NCBI GenBank assembly: GCA_002803225.1
Contig: NXFV01000280.1
Coordinates: 1 to 64,000 of the forward strand
DNA length: 64,000 bases
From: Gamarada debralockiae
Lineage: Eukaryota; Ascomycota; Leotiomycetes; Helotiales; Hyphodiscaceae
Reading direction: 5' to 3'
The notes under the pieces were generated by a model. It was not told where the DNA came from. It was given only the letters and a program-made list of their open reading frames with translations, and searched no databases. This document shows positions 46,525 to 58,594 of this stretch, one piece after another; within the stretch, counting starts at the first letter, position 1; the number at the start of each line of letters is the position of its first letter. The position numbers and the translations under genes are program-made.

Positions 46525-48900
46525 TTAAGCCTCTGGTTCAGGCGTTGTGGCCGGCGTAAGCAGTTGCTGGGTTTCTGGGACTTCATCGATTTCTCGTCCT
46601 TTACTGACAATGACTATGTCCCCAGGGGCGTCAATTGACGTCTCCCAATTAGGCTCTAGCTCTGCCTGTAGGTCCCAGGCAATTTCATGGTCAATATTAT
46701 CCCAGCATAGTGTGTGAAAGGGCCGTTGGACCAGAATGGTTGGAACACGTGAGATTTTCTTCTTTGCATCGCCCAGCCTGCAGATCTGACAGTTTGGATT
46801 GCATGTTCCCCCTGTGATGCGTATGCCATCACAGTTCTCTTCCAGATAGGACAAAGCCTCATCCGATACATGGCCGAAGATATCATGCGCTGTGGCCTTG
46901 TCTATCACAAGTAGCAGTGGAGGCTCTCGACTGTTCTCGCTGGATATGCAGCCATTTGCCTAGAGCCGTCAGGTAATTCGTCTGGCAGTTCAGCTGGTCG
47001 GTATTCGAGTGTCCACATATCGAAATGCTTGAGCGTCTGGCAGAAGTGTTGACATTCGTACGGAAGGGGGTTTCAAGAATTTATCACCACCCCCATGTAA
47101 GGCGGTGAACCAGCCCTATCATAGACAGATGTCGAATACTTCGAAATTCTCCACAAATTACCTGAATTGGCGTGGCAGAATACAGGGGGGGTGGTGTTCA
47201 ATTCTTGAAATCCCCTTCCGTACAAGAGCCAGCGTGACCCGATATTCCAACCCAATCCCTTCTTTTCGAGTACACTGTACGAGACTACGCTGCAGTGGAA
47301 AGATGATATTAGTGCAACGTCTGAAAGTATGATTTCGCGCCCATTTGGAAGACCCTGGCACTCTACCCATAGCATGACTGACCCCCAGCCTTCAATATTA
47401 ATGTAGTCGTTGCCAGCAACCACGAAGTCAGTTGTCGATGGCATGAAGTTGTGGAATCTCGATCGATCGTTACATACATGGCCAATGGCCCCAGTATCAA
47501 GTATAAAGCTCTTGCGCAGTTCGTACCGATATTCCTCTTGAGCTCGGGTTAACAGTGCCGCCTTGATCGTGTGGGCCATGAAGGTTTTGCGTGCTCCTTG
47601 TGGTGCAACTAGAGGTTCATTCGAACTAGCTCTAGACGACGAGACTTAGCTGTGGTTCTCTTCCTTCACTTTTCAGTCACATTCGAGCTTCGATTTGATT
47701 GAGTTCTGGACAAAGTCCCTGAAGTAGTCGACCTCGAATTGTGCGTCGATTTTGCGCTGAATGTGTACACTAGGCTTCTGAGCCAATTAGCCTGATCTCT
47801 GGGACAAGATAGTAGCACTTGTGCCACTGGTGAACATCACCGCATACACATGGTTTTGTTCATTCTTTTGGTGATTGTGGCCGGCTCCTGTGGCCTCCTC
47901 TGTGCCCTCCTCTGCCGCGAGAGCTGTGCTTGCTGTCTTTGTTTTCAACAGGGTTGCCATCTGTATCAAGCCATTGAGCATTACAATTTGGAAGGCACCA
48001 TGGGATGCATCACCCCCCCCGGGTCGAGTCGCAATATTGCGGCGGTAGTCTCGATACTGCCTGAGCAGGACCTTGAAGTCGATGACGTCTTCGCCAGCGA
48101 CCTTCACATCCCACACTGACCCAAATCCAGGTGATAGTGGCTGGAGTACATCAAGGAAGTGGTTCGACTCCCTGGACAGCTGAAATCCTATAGCGTACGC
48201 AATCGTCGTACGTAGTCTCGAGCTCTAGGAGCCATGTGTCTATATTCACATCTCTTTTTTGTGGTCTAATCAGCTGGTTCCAGTCTGATTAGAGGAGTCG
48301 CCTTGTTGCGTGATCTGTGGGTTTGAAGTAGTCCCTTAGGGCTACCATCATATCATACGCAGTGGCGTAATTGTATGTTTTCGAGAGGAAGTTGGGATCG
48401 AGAGTTCCTTGGATTATAGATTGAATCTTGGCCAATCCTTCTATATATCAGTCGAATATCCTGAGCTTTCATTCATATACAGCCATTAGGTCTTTGTACT
48501 CGAATCGTTCATCGGCGTCAAGGTCTAAGAGCTTCGTAGGGGAGAGGTCTGCCTTTGCAACTACAGTGGCAGGGTCATCGTCTTCAGCAGGCGTCGCAAT
48601 GTTGTGTGCAAGCGTACGACAGTCCTTAACATCGCCAGGAGTTGGTCTCTTTGGTTCGACTAGGGTCTGGCCCAATTCTTCAGAGTTAATCTGGTCCCAA
48701 ATATCGAATTCCTTACAGGCTGATTTCTTCAGTTCAGCCCATATTCCCCCGTCCTTGGGTTCCTTGAGTATAAAATGGCGTTTTCGTGATTGTGTCCGCC
48801 ATATTGAAGGGTTATCGATCAGATCGAGAGCTTGATGGTATAGCTGACGCTTAATGGTGTAGCGAAAGAGATCTGACGGAGAGTATCGTCTGAAAAGAGC
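46525..48900 (-). mobile_element. Ty1/copia retrotransposon remnant (gag-protease-preintegrase)
   Basis: Minus strand, in order: gag-like text (about 48700-48120), a gag zinc knuckle reading CVCGDVHQWHKC at about 47820-47850, a protease start with DTGAIGHVCND at 47500-47430, and the gag-preintegrase piece with FGHVSDEAL and CNPNCQICRLG at 46850-46750. The pieces lie in different frames with stops between them. No integrase core, reverse transcriptase or RNase H was found, so about two thirds of an element is missing. Confidence 0.8.
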
Positions 48901-48928
48901 AACAAATCGTGATTAACAGCAGAAGATA

Positions 48929-49114
48929 CAGTAAAACCCCGCTATAAGAATCCCCGATATAAGAATATCCTATAAAAAACCCCTTCTATAAGAATAAGAT
49001 TTCCGGTCCCGAAGGGATAATTTTTGGTGAGGCTCACCAAAAATATAAGAATAACCCCGTAATATTCTTATAAATCGCCGGTCCCAAGGCTATTCTTATA
49101 GCAGGGTTTTACTG
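48929..49114. mobile_element. 186-bp MITE with TA target duplication
   Basis: Begins CAGTAAAACCCCGCTATAAG and ends with its inverse CTTATAGCAGGGTTTTACTG, flanked by TA on both sides (48927-48928 and 49115-49116). ATAAGAAT occurs several times inside, and a central palindrome TTTTTGGTGAG...CTCACCAAAAA lies at about 49021-49042. The TA duplication and the CAGT ends point to the Tc1/mariner/pogo superfamily. Confidence 0.88.
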
Positions 49115-49168
49115 TAGTACGAGTCGACCTATTAGAGCAAGGCCGGGCTCATAACTGTCGAATCAGAC

Positions 49169-49294
49169 GATATTGGATGGTAAAATCATATATATTGATA
49201 TTTCTTTGGTATCTCTAAGGAAGGAAAATTAGAGGGTTGCCAGAACCCGAAATATGTGTACACCACTGTTGCCATAGCAACCAGCTCATCTGAC
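49169..49294. repeat. 126-bp direct repeat, copy B
   Basis: Second copy of the repeat at 45756-45881. It lies about 100 bp upstream of the MFS pseudogene start, while copy A borders the copia LTR. Confidence 0.9.
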
Positions 49295-49398
49295 AGCTCA
49301 TGCTCACACAACAAGGCACACTAATTGCATCGAGGTCGCGTTCCCCAAGCAGACAGAGTCTCATCAAGCCGGGGGGATAGAGCCATACGACAATCACA

Positions 49399-50405
49399 AT
49401 GTCTCCATCAACAACTCCCTTGCCAGAGGCCGGCAAGCCCCAGGCGACCCGAGAAGCAACACATTATCTCGAGCCTGAAAAGGACAAGCAGATCGTCGAG
49501 TTTAACCATCAGTCCACTGGGGCATCTTCGACTATCGATGGAGAGACAGATAAGCAAGTACTCCCCGAAGACAGTGGTACTGCTACCAAAGAAGAAGCCG
49601 TGGTTGCGGCATCTGCGCCGCAGGATTCCAGGGACCACGCAACTGGTGTCAAGCTATTGTTCATCGTGATTGCGCTCGTACTCAGTACTTTTCTCTTTTC
49701 TCTGGATCAGGTGAGTTTTACCGCTCCAAGTTCTCGCGCGGTCGTGTCCTGCCAACCAATCACACGGCGGTATGCTGATTTTCCCGATTCAGGCCATCGT
49801 TGCAACCGCCATTCCAAAGACTACCGACTAATTTCACAGCCTCGATGATATCTCGTGGTACGGTTCGGCTTTCTTCATGACGCTCGGAGGGTTCCAGTCA
49901 CTGTGGGGCAAAGCGTACAAATATCTCCCCCTCAAAACCAGCTTCCTGGTAGCCATTTTCATCTTCGAAATTGGGAGTTTGATCTGCGCTGTCGCTCCAA
50001 ACTCAACGACCCTAATTGTTGGACGTGCCATCGCTGGTCTCGGCGGCGCGGGTGTCGCGCCCGGATCGTACACGATTGTTGCCTTTGCTGCTGAGCCCAA
50101 AGAGAGCCACATACACGAGGCTTATCGGCGCCTCATATGGCGTCGCCGCTGTCGTTGGACCACTCATCTGTGGGGCGCTTACGGATAAGGTATCCTGGCG
50201 GTGGTAAGTCAAGAATCTTGTGCTGCTTTGTCTTTGTTGCAAAATAGAGACTATTTCCAGTCATCAACTCCTGATATGACCGGATCTGGCCTGACCCGAC
50301 GATTTTAGGTGCTTCTATATCAATCTCCCAATCGGTGGCCTGGCCGCCTTTATCATCTTACTCTTCTTCCAGACCCCAGGCCATGCGCGCCACACGCGAA
50401 CTTGA
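49399..50405 (+). pseudogene. MFS efflux transporter (DHA14/toxin-pump type), truncated
   Basis: Exon 1 (49399-49710) has a hydrophilic N-terminus and the first membrane segment VKLLFIVIALVLSTFLFSLD. After an intron with a good GTGAGT donor and acceptor at 49792, the text AIVATAIPKTTD is followed by an in-frame TAA (49829-49831) where the family has a codon for an acidic or amide residue. Then [20 protein letters not shown] and [18 protein letters not shown] follow (motif A/B region), a frame change at about 50098-50106, [20 protein letters not shown] with DKVSWRW (50111-50204) and, after an intron, CFYINLPIGGLAAFIILLFF. The reading stops about 50390, so only the first six of 14 segments are present. 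Family role: export of secondary metabolites. Confidence 0.82.
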
Positions 50406-50978
50406 CCGCGCGGGCATTACTACGCCCCTAACGGTAAACTCGCCTGTGGTGAATGAAGCGTTCGAGGCCGCAAATGCTCTGGTGCGCATCATCAACAGTA
50501 TCCCACTGGCGAACAGCACATATGCCTCCTCGCAACCTTCGCCCCGCGATGAAAGCGAGCGACAGCCGACCACCGACTACGGCCTGATTTCCTGGCCCTC
50601 GCCTCTCACCAGCACGTCCTAGCCCTCTTCAGGGCGGTTTGTGACTCGATCCAGCAGTCCCTAGGGTCCATGGCCCCAGGGGGCGAGCAGCAACAGCAAG
50701 CCTTGCACGGCGATAGGGCGTCCTCTGCCCAGTTCGTCATGGTCTTGCAACTCGTCATGCACCTGATCAACCGTGTAGGTCGGAGCCTCCGAATGGGGAG
50801 CCGGAACGCTGCTGGCCCCCACGAGCTGACATTTGGGCTCGAGGGCGATGAAGAAAGCGGCAGCTCACAATGTGTTGTCGACCTTGCTCAGGTCATGCTC
50901 AGAACACTACCCGACGAGCACGTCAAGCTTAGACAGGTCATTCAGGAGCTGCAAACTTGCATGGAGGAAAGAGTTTAA
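50390..50978 (+). pseudogene. C-terminal fragment of an AflR-type Zn2Cys6 regulator
   Basis: Starts as the transporter text ends. 50425-50560 reads NEAFEAANALVRIINSIPLA, then after a frame change at about 50540-50578, DFLALASHQHVLALFRAVCD, SIQQSLGSMAP, SSAQFVMVLQLVMHLINRVG and VVDLAQVMLRTLPDEHVKLR followed by QVIQELQ to a stop at 50978. This is the C-terminal domain seen in AflR/MdpE-like regulators of polyketide clusters. The Zn2Cys6 DNA-binding half is absent. Both flanking halves of two cluster-type genes joined head to tail point to a deletion. Confidence 0.72.
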
Positions 50979-53696
50979 ACTTAGTAAAAACGGCTATTTT
51001 CTTTTCTACCACACTTGGCGCCAAGATTTACCCAAATACCACAGAGTTATGCAAAACAGTGGTAGTGTCGAGCGGGATGCATGCACGCGAAATTCATTGA
51101 GATTGATTATTCTGAGAAGAATCTGCATGGGTGCCTTACATGAAATCCGCTCAGGTTTGCTTAGTCACAGCTCAGTTTTATACCCTGTATACTCAGGTTC
51201 AAAAGCGGAAATGGAATTTGGTGAGGTCAGTTTTCCCCTACGAGAACAGCGCTTATTTCCACCTTCCAGATCAGGTCTACAATCACATGTCCTCTTTCCC
51301 CTTTCGCCCGTACGCGTCTTAACCACCCATCCCTCTCCCCTGACCCCAGTCCCACCAGATCACTTGGCACTTTAATGCCCTCTCATCAACCAATCCACTC
51401 CGATTTTCCAACCAGTTGGGATAGGGCTGACATCCTGCCCATTCATTTCCCCCTGGCCCTTGCAGCTCCGAGAATAATTCGGCTTCACCCCGGCGGTTTC
51501 GGCATTTGCACTTGGTACTTACCGTGTGCTCCACTATCGGTGCTTTCTAGCGTTTCTAGAACCAGAGTAGTGAAATGAGATGGTGCAAGGTAGTTGAAGA
51601 AACGAGGCTCATTGGTTGAGGATGTGGTGTGTGGTAATAGAATTGGGAAGTGGGTTTGTTCCGGGCTTATGTGACACAATAATTCCCAGGGAGGTGAAGT
51701 TCAGAGATGGCCGAGTGACCGATTCATAACCACGGGAGGATAAGATTCACAATCTGATAATATTATTTACCATCTTTTCTGAAATTGGACGAGAGGCATG
51801 ATGAGTGATACAGACCAAAAGGGAACAAAACAGAGAGGGTGAAAAGGGGAAACGAAGGGCGGTGACGACATAACCATTTTACGCGCTTCAATGCAGGGCC
51901 CAAGCCATACCTACTCCCGCTGCTTTTCTCCTGGCCATCTTGGCGCTCGAGAAATGCTCTACAACCTCTCTACGGTACCACGTTTTCTGTTACGCCATCT
52001 AACATCTAGTCGCGGGAAACGCGCAAGCTCTACCCTCCTCTTGTCCCCAAGCTCCTCTCAAGCCCAAGCTCCTTCCTCCCCAAACCCACCTCCAGCCAAA
52101 GCGTTACCTCCAGGCCCATCAAGACCTAATTAAGTATTACGTTTCGCAACCCCTTCACTGTCTCTCACCGCTCTGGAGTGGGGTTTACGACATACATCAC
52201 ATGATGATACGCAGGTCAGGGTCCAGGTCATCTTGGAAGCGCTCAAGAGAGGCTCGGTCTCTGCTACCGAGTCTGTCGACCGTTGGTTGGAGGTCGAAGA
52301 GCTGTCAAATTGAGTTTGTGGTGGGACCTGACTCGTAAAGTTTGTAGCTATAGCGTAGCCGAGTGGCGATCTGCTTTTTCCTTCTTGTACCTTCCTGTTA
52401 AATGGCAATTCTCGTGACTTGTAAGTCGCAACGTTGTCGCCTCATCAAGGGTTCAAAATAGATGAGACTCTGAGATGAGCACGAAATTGCAATGGCCAGT
52501 GCTTGTCCTTGTGCTTCATCCATCATCAAGATGTTGCTTGCTTGGCCGTGGGGGGGGTCTGTGGGTTCATCAAGGCCGGTTCTGCTACTTTCGAAGGAGA
52601 GGTGAACAGAGCTTAGGAGGGAGCACGTGGTCGCGTCGAGTCAGTGACGTGCGTCAATGCAGCCAGTGAGCGTAGTGACGCGTATTGGAGAAACATCCCA
52701 GATGAGGGGACAAACACTATTTTGCGCTCAGTGCTGAGTGGACAGTCAAGTTCGGCTTGCCGTTTTCAGGAAGACGAGGGATCAAGAGAAATAGGGAACG
52801 GACTTCCACGGCCGTCGTCTCCATGGTAATATACAGAATCAAGGAAGTTGATATGTACCGGGATCATCAATGCACGTAGCAGGAATATCCAAAAATGTAT
52901 GGGGGTTACCAAGGCATGTATCAAACCCAAAACATAGGATAAACAAAAAACAAGAAATCGAATTATCGCTCTTCTTTTCTGGGCTTCACACGCAAAACAC
53001 GGTCTGTGCATCTATAGCAACAAGTTCAAACGCAAAGTGCTTGTTCTGCTTTTCCACTGCTTCTTCTCGCAATGTACTGCAGATCCTCCTCTCATCTCAC
53101 CCAGACATGCTCTTCTCATCCAGCTCGAGCTATCCAAGAGCAACCCAGCCCAGCCATCCATGCTTGCCCGATACATAAATACAAATGAGACAAATCGGAG
53201 GACCACGCGCTCTATAAACACCAATCCACATTACGCCTCCGTAGTCGTCCAGAACTTCCAAGCAAAGTAAAAACAAGGAAAAGGTAGTCCTTCAGGTATT
53301 GTGCTGTGCCAAACTTTTGTTGTGCGATTTGGTGCATTTATAACAGAAAGGAAAGAAAATGCGTGCGAGCAGCGATAATACCGCCAGGGCGAAGAAGGGA
53401 AGTGCGTTGTTGCGTATATAGGCCGAGAGTGAGCGTGTATGTCCTCGAGCCCACCTATGCAAAAACGGGGATGTAAAAACACAGTTTTCTATCCAGCCCA
53501 GCCCAAGATCCCCCGCCCAATCAATCTATCCGGGGTATAGTCTTAGCTCATAACATGATTCGAATGAAAACTCCGCCCAATGCAATTCTTTTGGAAATAC
53601 GATACCGGTGTATGTTGTGAAAGGAAATGTTGTTTGTTGGGGGAGACCGTGTCGTTCGTGGTCGGCTTAGGTTTGTTGGACAAGAGTGGGATGCAA
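50979..53696. other. 2.7-kb region without a supported gene
   Basis: 3' side of the SFP1-like gene. Many short frames on both strands, none with a motif. 53580-53696 is the immediate 3' flank of that gene. Confidence 0.45.
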
Positions 53697-55892
53697 TTAC
53701 ATCAGTCCTTCCTCGCCAATACCAGGCAAACCGGCGACATTTACTCCCAAACCTCCCAAGCCCGCCGCTGCCATATGACTGTTAAGCTTAAGCTCAGGAT
53801 TGCATGGGGGCGAATGTTGCTTATGCTATAGATCGTTAGCCGAGGATCGAGGTAATCATAGACATTACTTACATATTTGAGACCATTCAAGTTCTTATAT
53901 CGTTTGCCACAGACTTCGCATTTGTAAGGCTTCTCCTTCTCCATGCCGAGTGTGCCAGGATAAGGAGTTGAAGTTTCGGGATTCACGATAGAGAACGTGC
54001 CATCGCCGTTCTCGTGTAGTTGTTGAGTCTGATGACCGTGTGTCTTGTGATATCTGAGGAAGTTAGCATTTGCCGAGAATAGAGAAATATGGTGACATAC
54101 TTGAGACCGTTCTGATTCTTGTAGGCCTTCTCGCAGCCAATGACCGGACATCTGAATGGCTTGTGTTCCTCGCCTGCCATCATCATCGCTACCGCAGCCG
54201 GATTTCCCATTCCATTCATTGCCATCATCTGCTGCTGCCTAAGCGCCTCCCTCATCGCCTCAGTATTATTTCCGTATTGCCCTTGTCCTAATCCAAATTG
54301 TTCGAATTGCTGCTGTAATGCTCTCTGATTGCTGAATCCTCCATTGGGGCTGTACAATCGTTTCGCAGGCTCGTCTATGCACAGATCCAGTCCCAAATCG
54401 TTCGCTCCGAACCCAAAGGGGAAGTTCATATTTGACATGTTCATGTTCATGTTCCCCATATTCATGTTCATAGGCATATTCGCGAAATCGTCCTCCATCT
54501 CTCCTGCAGGTGATCCCGGTACCGAGGTATCAGGTGAAAACGTCTGCTGCTGCTGCTGAATGGGCTGCGCACTCAGCGTCGGAGTATTCACCGAAGAAAC
54601 AGTCGGGTTGTTTTGGAATCCAAAGCCGGACGTCGCAGGTGTAGGTGGTTGGGAAGTTCGAAGTCCAGAGTGCTGCAGACCACTGGCATTCAGATTGAGC
54701 GTAGGTCGAGGCTGTTGTCCAAACAGTGATTGTTGCGCTGCTTGAACAGGCTGGTGCTTCTGCTGTATAGGAGTATCTGGTGCCTGATCCATAGGTCCTA
54801 TTGCATCATCCATCTCCATATCCTCTACTCCATCCATATCATCTACTACTGGCTGTACATTCTTTTGAACTGGAGTTGCAGGCTGAGATTGCTGTTGGCG
54901 TAACTGCTGCTGGATTCCACCCATGTTTGTGTTCTGAGGCATTTGTAGCTGCAGTGGCCGAGGCTGCGGTTGGTTTTGTTGGTGAGCTTGCTGTTGGACT
55001 GCTGTCGCTGCCTGAGCTGCGATAGCCGCCTTGCTGTTCGGAGTCGAATTCTCTCTTGCTCTCTGAGCAGCAGAAGCCGTCCGCAGGGATTGTGGCGTCT
55101 GTTGTGCATGGCTCTCCTCATAATGTTGCAATAGATCGTGTAAAGTCGGTAAAGTCTCACCACAACATGCGAAATCTCTCATGAAATTTGCTTCCAGTTT
55201 TGGTAAATATGAAGACGAGTGATAAGATGGTGATTGGTATGGGAATGGTGACGTGCCCGCCATGATAATACTAGAATAGTTGTTAGCCTCGGAAAAGAGC
55301 GGTGGCTCATCGTAGCAAAGAGACTTGAGACTCGACACATACAAAGCAGACAGTGAAGTCGCTCATAAATAAAAAGATAGACGTACTCATCCCTAATCCA
55401 ACTTCCAACTGAAACGCCTCCCCAGCTCATACCGCCAACGAGGCTTCCAGCCAGACTCTCTCGTCGCGGCCGACCCTCAGCGTTTCTGTTCGGATTGTTC
55501 ATAGAAATGGGCTTCGCTCCTGCGAAGGAGTCCTGTCGCCCTCTCCCCATGCTCGAGTCGTATCCTGTGCTCATCATGGCGGACGTTCGCGAATCAGTGT
55601 CGTGATAATTGGGGACCTGCTTGCCTTGGGACGATGGTGACGATGATGCGTTTCTAGTAGGTGTGGCGATGTCGATAGGTGAGGTTGTCGGCATCGTAAA
55701 ACGATCGATGTCGTTGTTGAAGTATTGTGGCGTGGGAGGTTGTAGAGAGTCGGTGGAAGATGTATCGGAGTCGAGGTCTTGAGTGCCTTCGTCAGCGTCG
55801 TCGATAGAGGTATCGGAGTCAGGCAGTGGTATGGCGGCGTTGGAAGACGAGTGGCTTCCCAGTCCCAGCGAAAGCCAATCAATTAGTGGCAT
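53697..55892 (-). CDS. SFP1: SFP1-like C2H2 zinc-finger transcription factor
   Basis: Four exons, 55892-55387, 55270-54101, 54053-53873 and 53825-53697, giving 661 residues. The N-terminal half is acidic and Ser/Thr-rich ([20 protein letters not shown]). Then [20 protein letters not shown], a conserved half-finger, a Gln/Asn-rich middle with an Asn-Met repeat, and at the end two C2H2 fingers: [20 protein letters not shown] and [20 protein letters not shown]. The two adjacent KN-x-NGLKYHK fingers are the mark of fungal Sfp1, the TORC1-controlled activator of ribosomal protein and ribosome-biogenesis genes. Each finger is cut by an intron at or beside the LKY-H boundary. It is divergent from the RCF2 gene with a long (1.7 kb) leader/promoter region. 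Confidence 0.92.
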
Positions 55893-57619
55893 CCCTAGAG
55901 CCGGCTGAGAGAGTATGGCTAGGCTGTTTTAGGAGAGACAATCCGAGGGATAGGCGAGAGAAGAAACAGGTGCTTTTCTAGAAGAAAAGCAAAACGTGGC
56001 GGGATTGTTCCAGAAGTGAAAGAAGAAGTAATAAGTAATTACTTGGGCTGAGAGAGACGGGATGGCAATTAAACGTTAAGATTCGTGGGCAGGAACGAGT
56101 GAAAGCTTCTAATAATTCCTTGTTTGGTTCGGGTGTCGGGGAATTTAGTAGTTATTAATGATGTACTGTATCTGCAGCGTTTGCATTACTCTCCAGATAT
56201 GGTCTGGTTCGAGTCGTTCAGGTGCTGTGAGGCGCCGGGTAGTGTAGTGGTGGGATGACGGTAAAAAGTAATTCAAGGAATCCTTCCTTCTTCTCGCCTC
56301 TACTTTCTCGATGCGGCGAGTCTAGATATATACTGGAATGATCAGCCCTCCTTTAATCATATCACGTCGATAACCCCTTTGTGTCCCAGACCATGTTGCG
56401 TGATAGCCATTTCCATTACTTCGTCAGGGTGTAAGGTTCTTGAGCGGACGGTCTTTGAATTCCTCTCTTCAGACTCCAGAGTCTTGTCTGAACTCTATTC
56501 ACGGGTCCGGGTCCGGGTCCAGGTCCACGTTTCATGGACGATAGCCGGTTGATCCAATATCAACGTTCGTATGGGTTCAAGCATGTTCATCTACCGCTCG
56601 GGCAAAATAAAGTGACGAATAGCTGACGTTTCTTATGGAGGAGTCAAGTACGGATTGTTTACACGACTGCACGGTCGTCGGGACATGGATGATGGATGAT
56701 GGATGATTGATCACTGTTCAAGTCATGCAGCTACAAATGCTCGATCGTCTCTGGTGCATAGAGCTCATGTGTGAAGGCTTGGCCGGGGTGGCTGTCTTTT
56801 CCAGCTCTTAAAGGACCGCATGGGAACCTCCTCTTGAAGTTTAATAGGCACAGAAAGTAAGATGTAAGTACCCGGGTACGATGTGATTAACATCTGATAA
56901 TTTAGATTTGATCTGGATTCCCTTCGATAGGAAAAAAGGAGGAGGATAAGGCAGGGCTGAAGGGCCACAGTCGTCATTGAAGCTTTTCTCCTGATTCTCC
57001 AGACTTTCGCAGACCAACTCTTACAGCACCGTTCCTATGTACTTCGTACAGCATGCAATGCAGCTCAGCAATACGACCTTATGGTAAGCGGAAGCTGGAG
57101 ATTTTGTTGATGGACTTATGGTGCTTTCGGAAATGCAGGAGATTTCTCGGAGACTAGCAGTTGGTTTCAGGGGTTGAACGTCACACCACACACACCACAC
57201 CCATTTCGCTGACATCATGGAAATTGCTGCACCTCTGCTGACTACGACATGCCACAGTATTAATCCACAAACTCTACGATAATACGTGGAAGCACGTCGG
57301 GATTTGAACCGGCCTTTAATAGGGATCTGCTTTTCATTCGAAATATATTTCAGGAATTCCCATTCAATTGGCATTCTCAACTCAACTTTTCAACGTCGAC
57401 ACACGACCGCCACTGAAGATATTTTCCGCGAGGATAACAGCAGAGACCAAAATCCCTGACGACATCCAAGCCTCCTACTTGTACATAAAGACATAGACAA
57501 GGGGGGAAACTCACCATTCGGAGCTTTTATCCGAGATTACTATCCCAACGAGATCTTGATTGAGCACACAGTCAAGCTTTGTCAACGACCACTTACTCGT
57601 CCACTCACACACAACAATA
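55893..57619. promoter_or_regulatory. Divergent region, SFP1-like gene / RCF2
   Basis: 1.7 kb between divergent starts, unusually long here. It contains GGGTCC repeats at about 56501-56522 and a GATGGATGATG run at 56688-56708. Regulatory genes in fungi often have long leaders. No open frame is convincing. Confidence 0.45.
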
Positions 57620-58594
57620 ATGAAGATTCTCACCAAAGAAGAAGAGCAGGCCCATTACAATGCTACGCTCAGGGGAGGTATTACTGGCGGAACGGTCGGA
57701 TTGATTGTCGTACGTAACCCCACCTATCAAGCTTTCACTGTTCCGCAGCTCCCCCTCTGAAGTACCAATGTACCTTCAGAAGCTCTCTCAAGTACCAATG
57801 TCCATTTAAAAAACCTCGCAGCTAACATGCACCACAGGGAGGAGCTGTTGCATATGGAGCAAACGCCCGTTTCCACGCATTCCGTAACCTAACCCTCCCC
57901 ATGAAAACCTTCCTTGTAACCTCCTCCGCCACCTTCGCCGCCATCGTCAACGCAGACCGCAGCTCCCGCAACTTCGAAAACAAGCGCGATCCACAACGTC
58001 AATACCGAGACCGTGCTTCTTCCGACCTCGAACTAGTCCGCGCAAACGAATCCACTTTCCAGAAGTTCAAAGACTGGGGTCGTGAAAATCGATATCCCAT
58101 CGTCACAGCATCATGGGTGGCATCTATTGCTATCGCGTTGGGACTTGTGGGAAGGAATCCTTATTTGACCAGAGCACAGAAACTTGTACAGGCAAGAGTC
58201 TACGCCCAGGGCTTGACGCTAGCGGTGCTTGTGGCGACGGCGGCGTTTGAGGTTGGTGATGCGAAAAAGGGGAAGGGAAGGTGGGAGACGGTCAAGATTT
58301 TGGATCCAAATGATCCGGAGCATAAACACATTATTGAGAAGAGGATCCACCATGAAGCGTATGCTGGGGAGGATTTGTGGCGTGGTATGTTCTCTTACCT
58401 TTCCTCCGTTCCTCTTTCGTCATCCCGCTTGTCCCCTTCATTCTCAGACCGATACTAACATAATGTCTGCAGATATTGTAGAAGCCGAAGAGCGCAAAAT
58501 CAAAGCCCGCGAATCCGCTGTAAAGGAAGCAGAATCCTCCTCGAATAAACAAGCAAAAGGAAAGGAAGGCAAAGACAAGATCGTATCCAAGTAA
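57620..58594 (+). CDS. RCF2: Respiratory supercomplex factor 2 (HIG1 domain)
   Basis: Three exons, 57620-57709, 57838-58384 and 58473-58594, giving 252 residues to the first stop. The HIG1 domain is at about residues 105-185: ENRYPIVTASWVASIAIALG, LVGRNPYLTRAQKLVQARVY and AQGLTLAVLVATAAF. It has the paired helices and the QxxVxARVxAQG signature (here KLVQARVYAQG). The N-terminal half (GGITGGTVGLIVGGAVAYGA) contains a further glycine-rich membrane segment, as in Rcf2. Members join cytochrome bc1 and cytochrome oxidase in the inner mitochondrial membrane. The TAA at 58592-58594 is followed in the same frame by a further 48 sense codons (AAC at 58595 to TGA at 58739), rich in Lys/Glu and coding-like, so the annotated protein may be truncated. 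Confidence 0.9.

Noticed and set aside
48155..48185. GGTTCGACTCC resembling a tRNA T loop
   Set aside because: It lies in the copia gag remnant and the stem does not pair.
52340..52455. tRNA-Ser/Leu-like text (TAGCCGAGTGG ... GGGTTCAAAAT)
   Set aside because: The spacing is too long, and acceptor and T stems do not pair.
57285..57320. tRNA T-arm-like text on the minus strand (GGTTCAAATCCC)
   Set aside because: The flanking bases do not form a five-pair T stem, and no matching acceptor or anticodon arm is found.
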